64,000 nucleotides of DNA from Streptomyces sp. NBC_01549 (GTDB lineage: Bacteria; Actinomycetota; Actinomycetes; Streptomycetales; Streptomycetaceae): the NCBI RefSeq assembly GCF_026339955.1, contig NZ_JAPEPW010000002.1, positions 1,860,001-1,924,000 on the forward strand, read 5' to 3'. Positions 58,601 through 64,000 of the stretch are shown in pieces (within the stretch, counting starts at the first letter, position 1; each line of letters starts with the position of its first letter). The position numbers and the translations under genes were made by a program. The notes under the pieces were generated by a model. It did not search any database, was not told where the DNA came from, and worked only from the letters and a program-made list of their open reading frames with translations.

Positions 58601-60748
58601 GTGATGGCCGAAGACCGGGTGCTGAGGGTGCGCGCGCTCCTCGACGCCGTGCGGGCCGAGGGACGGGCCGCGCTCACCGCGCCCGAGGGGAAGGTGATCG
58701 CCGACGCGTACGCGATCGCCGTACCGGGCGAGGAGCTCGCGACGGACGTCGACGAGGCGGTGGCGTACGCGGCGCGCTTCGGCGGGCCCGTCGTGATGAA
58801 GATCGTCTCGCCGGACATCCTGCACAAGACCGACGCCGGTGGTGTGATCGTGGGCGTGGAAGGCGCGGCGGACGTACGCGCCGCCTTCCACAAGATCGTC
58901 GAGAACGCGCGGGCCTACGACCCGCGGGCCCGTATCGAGGGCGTCCAGGTCCAGGAACTGCTCCCCCAGGGGCAGGAGGTCATCGTCGGCGCGGTGACCG
59001 ACCCGACGTTCGGGAAGGTCGTCGCCTTCGGACTCGGCGGGGTGCTGGTGGAGGTCCTGAAGGACGTCACCTTCCGGCTCGCCCCCGTGGACGCCGACGA
59101 GGCGCTGTCGATGCTGGACTCGATCAGGGCGGCCGAGATCCTGCGCGGGGTGCGCGGGGCCCCGCCGGTGGACCGGTGGGCGATCGCCGAGCAGATCCGC
59201 CGGGTCTCCGAACTCGTCGCGGACTTCCCCGAGATCGCCGAGGTGGACCTCAATCCGGTGATCGCCACCCCGGAGGGGGCGGTCGCTGCGGACATCCGCG
59301 TGATCCTGGCGGACTCGGTCCCCAAGGAGCGGCGCAAGTACACGCGCGAGGAGATCCTCACCTCCATGCGCCGGCTGATGGAGCCCTCGTCCGTGGCGGT
59401 GATCGGTGCCTCCAACGAGCAGGGCAAGATCGGGAACTCGGTCATGCGCAACCTCGTCGACGGCGGCTTCTCCGGCGAGATCCATCCGGTGAACCCCAAG
59501 GCCGATGACATTCAGGGCCGCAAGGCGTACAAGAGTGTCACCGACGTTCCCGGTGAGGTGGATGTGGCGGTCTTCGCGATCCCCGCCAAGTTCGTGGCCT
59601 CGGCCCTGGAGGAGGTGGGACGCAAGGGGATCCCCAACGCCGTACTGATCCCCTCCGGGTTCGCGGAGACCGGCGAGCACGAACTCCAGGACGAGATCGT
59701 GGCCATCGCCGAGCGGCACGGCATCCGGCTGCTCGGGCCCAACATCTACGGCTACTACTCGACGTGGCAGGACCTGTGTGCCACGTTCTGCACACCGTAC
59801 GACGTGAAGGGCGGCGTCGCGCTCACCTCGCAGTCAGGCGGCATAGGGATGGCCATCCTGGGCTTCGCGCGCACTACGAAGACGGGTGTCTCCGCGATCG
59901 TCGGGCTCGGCAACAAGTCGGACCTCGACGAGGACGACCTGCTCACCTGGTTCGGCGAGGACCCGCACACCGAGTGCATCGCGATGCACCTGGAGGACCT
60001 GAAGGACGGCCGTGCCTTCGTGGCGGCGGCGCGCGCGACGGTCCCGAAGAAGCCGGTCGTCGTCCTGAAGGCGGGTCGTACGGCAGCCGGGGCGAAGGCC
60101 GCCGGCTCGCACACGGGCGCGCTCGCGGGCGACGACGCCGTGTACGAGGACATCCTGAAGCAGGCCGGCGTGATCCGGGCTCCGGGGCTGAACGAAATGC
60201 TGGAGTACGCGCGCGCGTTGCCCGTACTTCCCACCCCCAAGGGCGACAACGTCGTCATCATCACGGGCGCGGGCGGCAGCGGTGTGCTCCTGTCCGACGC
60301 GGTGACGGACAACGGCCTGTCCCTGATGGAGATCCCGCCGGACCTGGACGCGTCCTTCAAGGCCTTCATCCCGCCCTTCGGGGCCGCGGGTAACCCGGTG
60401 GACATCACCGGGGGCGAGCCGCCGTCGACGTACGAGGCGACGATCCGGCTGGGCCTGGAGGACCCGCGCATCCACGCGCTCGTCCTCGGCTACTGGCACA
60501 CCATCGTGACCCCGCCCATGGTCTTCGCCGAGCTCACCGCGCGCGTGGTGGCCGAATTCCGTGCGCGCGGCATCGAGAAGCCCGTGGTGGCGTCGCTCGC
60601 GGGCGATGTCGAGGTCGAGGAGGCCTGCCAGTACCTGTACGAGCGGGGGGTCGTGGCGTACCCGTACACGACGGAGAAGCCGGTGGCCGTGCTCGGCGCG
60701 AAGTATCGCTGGGCGCGGGCGGCGGGCCTGTTGGGGGGCGGTTCATGA
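58601..60748 (+). CDS. ADP-forming acyl-CoA ligase with permuted domain order
   Basis: A 715-residue NDP-forming acyl-CoA synthetase. The ATP-grasp domain comes first (VVMKIVSPDILHKTDAGGVI, VQVQELLPQGQEVIVGAVTD, EVDLNPVIATPEG), then the CoA-binding domain (SSVAVIGASNEQGKIGNSVM, ALTSQSGGIGMAI) and the ligase domain with the phospho-His loop AGSHTGALAGDD. Most homologues have the CoA-binding domain first. It can make acyl-CoA from acid with ATP or recover ATP from acyl-CoA, for example formyl- or acetyl-CoA. It begins at the base after the frc stop (GTG, with ATG 58604 next). Confidence 0.9.
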   Translation: MMAEDRVLRVRALLDAVRAEGRAALTAPEGKVIADAYAIAVPGEELATDVDEAVAYAARFGGPVVMKIVSPDILHKTDAGGVIVGVEGAADVRAAFHKIVENARAYDPRARIEGVQVQELLPQGQEVIVGAVTDPTFGKVVAFGLGGVLVEVLKDVTFRLAPVDADEALSMLDSIRAAEILRGVRGAPPVDRWAIAEQIRRVSELVADFPEIAEVDLNPVIATPEGAVAADIRVILADSVPKERRKYTREEILTSMRRLMEPSSVAVIGASNEQGKIGNSVMRNLVDGGFSGEIHPVNPKADDIQGRKAYKSVTDVPGEVDVAVFAIPAKFVASALEEVGRKGIPNAVLIPSGFAETGEHELQDEIVAIAERHGIRLLGPNIYGYYSTWQDLCATFCTPYDVKGGVALTSQSGGIGMAILGFARTTKTGVSAIVGLGNKSDLDEDDLLTWFGEDPHTECIAMHLEDLKDGRAFVAAARATVPKKPVVVLKAGRTAAGAKAAGSHTGALAGDDAVYEDILKQAGVIRAPGLNEMLEYARALPVLPTPKGDNVVIITGAGGSGVLLSDAVTDNGLSLMEIPPDLDASFKAFIPPFGAAGNPVDITGGEPPSTYEATIRLGLEDPRIHALVLGYWHTIVTPPMVFAELTARVVAEFRARGIEKPVVASLAGDVEVEEACQYLYERGVVAYPYTTEKPVAVLGAKYRWARAAGLLGGGS

Positions 60749-60872
60749 GGTGAACCAGGGCGGGGGCGGCCGACGGTGCGCGTCGGCCGCCCCCAGGACC
60801 CGTGCGCACACGAAAGGCATTTGGACAGGGGGCGCTGGCCAGATCTTTCGACGCGAGGGGTGCTGAACCGAC

Positions 60873-62261
60873 ATGACAACCACCGACCTATCGACATCCG
60901 TCCCCTACAGGGAGGTGACGGATCGCAACGGCCGCCTGTACCGCGTCGGCGAGACCGATCGGGACATCATGGGGCGACCACGCTGGACCATGGTGCTCTT
61001 CCCCTGGATGGGGATGCTGGGCATCAGTTCCTCGGAGTACGCGTTCACCTCCGCCGAGGACACCCTGCACGACGCCCATCTCTGGGGCAGTGGGCACATC
61101 TTCTGGCTGATGGGCGTCTGGATCTTCTTCCAGGCCGCCGTCGCCTTCCCCGCCGGGCAACTGCGGGAGAGCGGACGGCTGCCCGCGCGGTACGCCATGA
61201 TGCTCGGCGCGCTGGGCACGGTCCTGGGGTACCTCTCCCTGGCGTTCGCGCCGCATGTGACCGTCGCGTACATCGGCTTCGGCATGTTCAGCGGCATCGG
61301 CGCCGGCCTGGTCTACGCGACCTGCGTGAACATGGTCGGCAAGTGGTACCCGGAGCGCAAGGGCGGCAAGACGGGCCTGGTCAACGGCGGTTTCGCCTAC
61401 GGCTCGGTGCCCTTCGTCTTCCTGTTCACCTCGTACATGGACCTCGGGAACTATCAGGGCGTCCTGGTGACGGTGGGCCTGGTCTGCTGTGCCGTGGTCG
61501 CCTTCGCCGGCTGGTTCTTCAAGGACCCGCCCAAGGGGTGGTGGCCCCCGCACGTGGACCCGCTGAAGGTGTCCGACGACCCGAGGATCCGCCGGGCGCT
61601 GGAGAAGAACCCACCCGCCGTGAAGCAGTACACCCCCAAGGAGGCCGCCCGTACACCCGTCCTGTGGATGATGTGGTTCTGTCTGCTGTGCACCGCCGGG
61701 ATCAACATCTTCGGCATCGCCTTCCAGGTGCCGTTCGGCAAGGACATGGGATTCGCGGGCGGGATCGTGGCCACCGCGATGTCCCTGAAGGCGATCGTCA
61801 ACGGCACGGGACGCGGCGTGATCGGCTGGATCTCCGACCGCTGCGGACGCCGCAACACATTGATCATCGTCTGTCTGGTGCTGGGCTCCGCGCAGTTCGG
61901 GGTCCTGGTCTCCGGCCAGATGGGCAGCATGCCGTTCTTCCTGTTCTGCTCCATGGTCTCCGGATTCGGCGGCGGGGCGATCTTCCCGCTGTTCGCGGCC
62001 ATGACGGCGGACTACTTCGGCGAGAACAACAACGCGTCCAACTACGGAATGGTCTACAGCTCGAAGCTGATCTCGGGCCTTGTGGGCTCGGGCATGGGCG
62101 CGGTCGTCGTCGGCGCGTGGGACTACCACGGAGCCTTCGTCCTCGCGGGCTCCATCGGCCTCGCCTCCGCCGTGCTGGCGCTGTTCCTCAAATCACCGGG
62201 CCGGCCGAAAGCCCGGAGCATCGTCCCCAACCCGCAACCGCTCGGCGAGGAGATGGCGTGA
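60873..62261 (+). CDS. OFA family MFS transporter (oxalate/formate antiporter-like), copy 1
   Basis: A 462-residue MFS protein with 12 membrane segments. The N-terminal cytosolic part is YREVTDRNGRLYRVGETDRD. OFA-type motifs include GLVYATCVNMVGKWYPERKG and GFGGGAIFPLFAAMTADYFG, and the central loop has EKNPPAVKQYTPKEAA. OFA transporters exchange oxalate and formate. It lies 124 bases after the ligase, and its stop is one base before the second copy's start. Confidence 0.9.
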   Translation: MTTTDLSTSVPYREVTDRNGRLYRVGETDRDIMGRPRWTMVLFPWMGMLGISSSEYAFTSAEDTLHDAHLWGSGHIFWLMGVWIFFQAAVAFPAGQLRESGRLPARYAMMLGALGTVLGYLSLAFAPHVTVAYIGFGMFSGIGAGLVYATCVNMVGKWYPERKGGKTGLVNGGFAYGSVPFVFLFTSYMDLGNYQGVLVTVGLVCCAVVAFAGWFFKDPPKGWWPPHVDPLKVSDDPRIRRALEKNPPAVKQYTPKEAARTPVLWMMWFCLLCTAGINIFGIAFQVPFGKDMGFAGGIVATAMSLKAIVNGTGRGVIGWISDRCGRRNTLIIVCLVLGSAQFGVLVSGQMGSMPFFLFCSMVSGFGGGAIFPLFAAMTADYFGENNNASNYGMVYSSKLISGLVGSGMGAVVVGAWDYHGAFVLAGSIGLASAVLALFLKSPGRPKARSIVPNPQPLGEEMA

Positions 62262-62262
62262 C

Positions 62263-63666
62263 ATGACGACAGAACCCATCGCCACCCAGGGCGCGTCGGC
62301 CTCAGCCGACGCCTCGAACCGCTCGTACCGCGAAGTCACCGACACCCGGGGCCGTGTCTACCGGATCGGTGAGTCCGACCGGGACATCCTGGGCCACTCC
62401 CGGAAGTTCATGGTGTATCTGCCGTGGATCGCCATGATGGCCATCAGCGTCTTCGAATACGCGTATGGCTCGGCCGAGGACACCCTGTCCCACGCCCATG
62501 GCTGGACCCAGAGCAACACCTTCTGGATATTGAGCGTCTGGGTCTTCTTCCAGGCCGGCATAGCCTTCCCGGCGGGCTGGCTGCGGGAGCGGGGCATCCT
62601 CACCGCCCGAAGGGCCATGTACGTCGGCGCGGTCATGTGTGTGATCGGCTTCCTGGCCCTCTCGCACCTGAGCAACGTGCTCCTGGCCATCCTGGGCTTC
62701 GGTGTCATCGGCGGTCTCGGCTCCGGCCTGGTGTACGCGACCTGCATCAACATGGTCGGCAAGTGGTTCCCCGAACGCCGGGGCGCGCGGACCGGATTCG
62801 TCAACGGCGGATTCGCGTACGGCTCGCTGCCGTTCATCTTCATCTTCAACTACGCGTTCGACACCGGGAACTACCACCGTGTCCTGGACCTCATCGGCTG
62901 CTACGTGATGATCGTCGTGCTGTCCTGCGCGTTCTTCTTCAAGGACCCGCCCAAGAACTGGTGGCCCGCGGACATCGACCCGCTGACGTACGGCGGCAAC
63001 AGCAAGACTTCCGCCGCCCTCGCCAAGAACCCTCCCGCGGTGAAGCAGTACACGCCCAAGGAGGCCATCAGGACGGGTGTGCTGCCCCTGATGTGGATCA
63101 CGCTGGTCATGACAGCGGGCGTGTCGATCTTCGGGATCTCCTTCCAGGTCGACTTCGCCAAGGAGGTGGGCTTCGGACCGCTGGTGGCGGCGTCCTCCAT
63201 GGGCATCATGGCCGTCATCAACGGCATCGGGCGGGCCGTGGTGGGCTGGCTGTCCGACACCTGGGGCCGCAAACTGACCCTGGTGTTCGTCATCGTCGTG
63301 CTGGGGCTCGCGCAGTTCGGCGTGATCTGGGCCGGGAACATCAAGAGCGAGTGGTTGTTCCTGTTCTTCGCTTTCCTCTCCGGATTCGGCGGCGGCGCGT
63401 TCTACCCGATGTTCGCGGCACTGACCCCGGACTACTTCGGCGAGAACTACAACGCCACCAACTACGGCCTGGTGTACAGCGGCAAGCTGATCAGCGGCCT
63501 GTTCGGCGGCGGTCTCGGCTCGATGGTGGTCGCGGCCTGGGGATACAACGGCGCCTACGCACTGGCCGGCGGTATCTCGATGCTGGCGGCGGCGATCGCG
63601 TTGCTGCTGAAGCAGCCCGGGCGCGAGGGCGAGGTGCTCACTCCCCAGCCGCAGCCCGCGGGCTGA
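62263..63666 (+). CDS. OFA family MFS transporter, copy 2
   Basis: A 467-residue paralogue of copy 1, with YREVTDTRGRVYRIGESDRD, GLVYATCINMVGKWFPERRG, AKNPPAVKQYTPKEAI and GFGGGAFYPMFAALTPDYFG. ATG 62263 is one base after the previous stop, so they are cotranscribed. Tandem copies suggest a heteromer or two substrates (uptake of acid, export of formate). A strong terminator follows. Confidence 0.9.
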   Translation: MTTEPIATQGASASADASNRSYREVTDTRGRVYRIGESDRDILGHSRKFMVYLPWIAMMAISVFEYAYGSAEDTLSHAHGWTQSNTFWILSVWVFFQAGIAFPAGWLRERGILTARRAMYVGAVMCVIGFLALSHLSNVLLAILGFGVIGGLGSGLVYATCINMVGKWFPERRGARTGFVNGGFAYGSLPFIFIFNYAFDTGNYHRVLDLIGCYVMIVVLSCAFFFKDPPKNWWPADIDPLTYGGNSKTSAALAKNPPAVKQYTPKEAIRTGVLPLMWITLVMTAGVSIFGISFQVDFAKEVGFGPLVAASSMGIMAVINGIGRAVVGWLSDTWGRKLTLVFVIVVLGLAQFGVIWAGNIKSEWLFLFFAFLSGFGGGAFYPMFAALTPDYFGENYNATNYGLVYSGKLISGLFGGGLGSMVVAAWGYNGAYALAGGISMLAAAIALLLKQPGREGEVLTPQPQPAG

Positions 63667-63727
63667 GAGGTCCCCTGGCCAACGGGTTGAAAGGTCTCTT
63701 ACCGACACTGAGCACGGAGCACAGAAT

Positions 63728-63771
63728 CGGGCGGCCCTCCCCACGTGGCGCGTTGTGGGGAGGGCCGCCCG
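63728..63771. terminator. Terminator of the OFA operon
   Basis: A 17-bp perfect stem (63728-63744, CGGGCGGCCCTCCCCAC, with 63755-63771) and a 10-nt loop, between the convergent OFA and isomerase genes. Confidence 0.9.
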
Positions 63772-63793
63772 GTGCAGGTGCACTCCCGCGATG

Positions 63794-64000
63794 CTAGTGA
63801 CACCGCTTGCGGAGGGCCGCGAGGTTGTCGTAGCCGATCTTCGCGTGCGTGAGTGACTGCCCGGGGTCCGTGGCGCTCGGGGCGTTGTCCTGCTCGACCA
63901 TCGGGTTGTGGTAGTTCCGGGCGCCGACGCGCGAGAAGAACGTGGTGTAGTCGATGACGCCGGTGCCGAACGGCACCATGTCGTAGCCCATGCCGTTCGT
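63794..64000 (-). CDS. Sugar phosphate isomerase/epimerase-like protein, C-terminal part
   Basis: The frame enters from the right edge and gives 68 residues: MGYDMVPFGTGVIDYTTFFS, then GARNYHNPMVEQDNAPSATD and SLTHAKIGYDNLAALRKRCH. It matches the end of AP-endonuclease-2-like TIM barrels (xylose isomerase-like family), in which the HNPMVEQDN strand carries a metal ligand. The N-terminus, probably with a Tat or Sec signal, lies outside the window. Confidence 0.8.
   Translation of the reverse strand, partial: TNGMGYDMVPFGTGVIDYTTFFSRVGARNYHNPMVEQDNAPSATDPGQSLTHAKIGYDNLAALRKRCH

Noticed and set aside
57512..59719. 735-codon open frame on the minus strand opposite frc and the acyl-CoA ligase
   Set aside because: It is the antisense shadow of two strong genes. 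Its composition (His/Asp/Gly-rich, no motifs) is typical of a GC-rich mirror frame.

Overview
The window is very GC-rich, uses mostly GTG/ATG starts with purine-rich ribosome sites, and is full of MarR, TetR, MerR and BlaI regulators, 4-bp stop/start overlaps and actinomycete-only families. It reads as a Streptomyces chromosome, probably an accessory or arm-proximal part. From memory only, the fabH-like gene and the frc/sucCD/acyl-CoA ligase cluster recall the SCO65xx region of S. coelicolor. I could not check this.

Layout. 1-2.6 kb: an amino-acid ABC permease (runs off the left edge, minus) and a GST-like gene (plus), each behind a short leader ORF; the pair looks sulfur-related. 2.6-8 kb: YceI with a MarR repressor, a DUF3533 membrane protein, a second MarR with three tandem operators, and a Zn alcohol dehydrogenase. 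8-12.2 kb: a secreted SMP-30-like protein behind an MmyB-type regulator broken by a stop codon, a CoA-transferase flanked by LysR and acyl-CoA dehydrogenase remnants, and a dienelactone-hydrolase-like protein. 12.5-20.3 kb: a KASIII enzyme, a small membrane protein, a MITE, a TetR whose operator recurs before an SDR gene, a MoxR-VWA pair, and an MFS exporter with its MarR. 21-25.2 kb: a glycosyltransferase, a broken membrane acyltransferase and a two-component system. 25.2-26.3 kb: cysteine-free paralogues of L36, L31 and L33, and a tRNA-Gly(UCC) with an unusual T-loop. 26.6-36.3 kb: an SDR/TetR pair, a nitrobindin-like protein, then a zone with many internally deleted genes (M56 peptidase, methyltransferase, AraC, DUF5994, PRC-barrel) around an intact lipoprotein, BlaI and desaturase. 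36.8-41 kb: a SigB/F-type sigma factor, DUF1003 protein, and a MerR with a fused double alpha/beta hydrolase.

41.2-49.9 kb looks like a small, damaged genomic island. It has a tRNA-Leu(GAG) at one end, a 15-bp copy of the tRNA 3' end at the other, and a serine-recombinase C-terminus beside the tRNA. Its cargo is a SEC-C protein, two uncharacterised proteins and a trypsin-like protease coupled to a CU044_2847-type (Trypco1) protein, a combination linked to NTP-dependent conflict systems. An integrase-type IS carrying an IS110/IS1111-type IS sits between cargo and recombinase, and a solo IS end truncates the protease gene.

50-63.7 kb: a MarR, an F420-type LLM oxidoreductase, an aldehyde dehydrogenase preceded by 42-bp tandem repeats, and a divergent catabolic cluster. 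sucC/sucD paralogues read left; a ThDP lyase, formyl-CoA transferase (frc), permuted ADP-forming acyl-CoA ligase and two OFA-family transporters read right from one palindromic operator. The obvious job is oxalate/formyl-CoA metabolism, but the ThDP enzyme resembles 2-hydroxyacyl-CoA lyases more than classical oxalyl-CoA decarboxylase. The window ends in a sugar isomerase/epimerase-like gene cut by the right edge.
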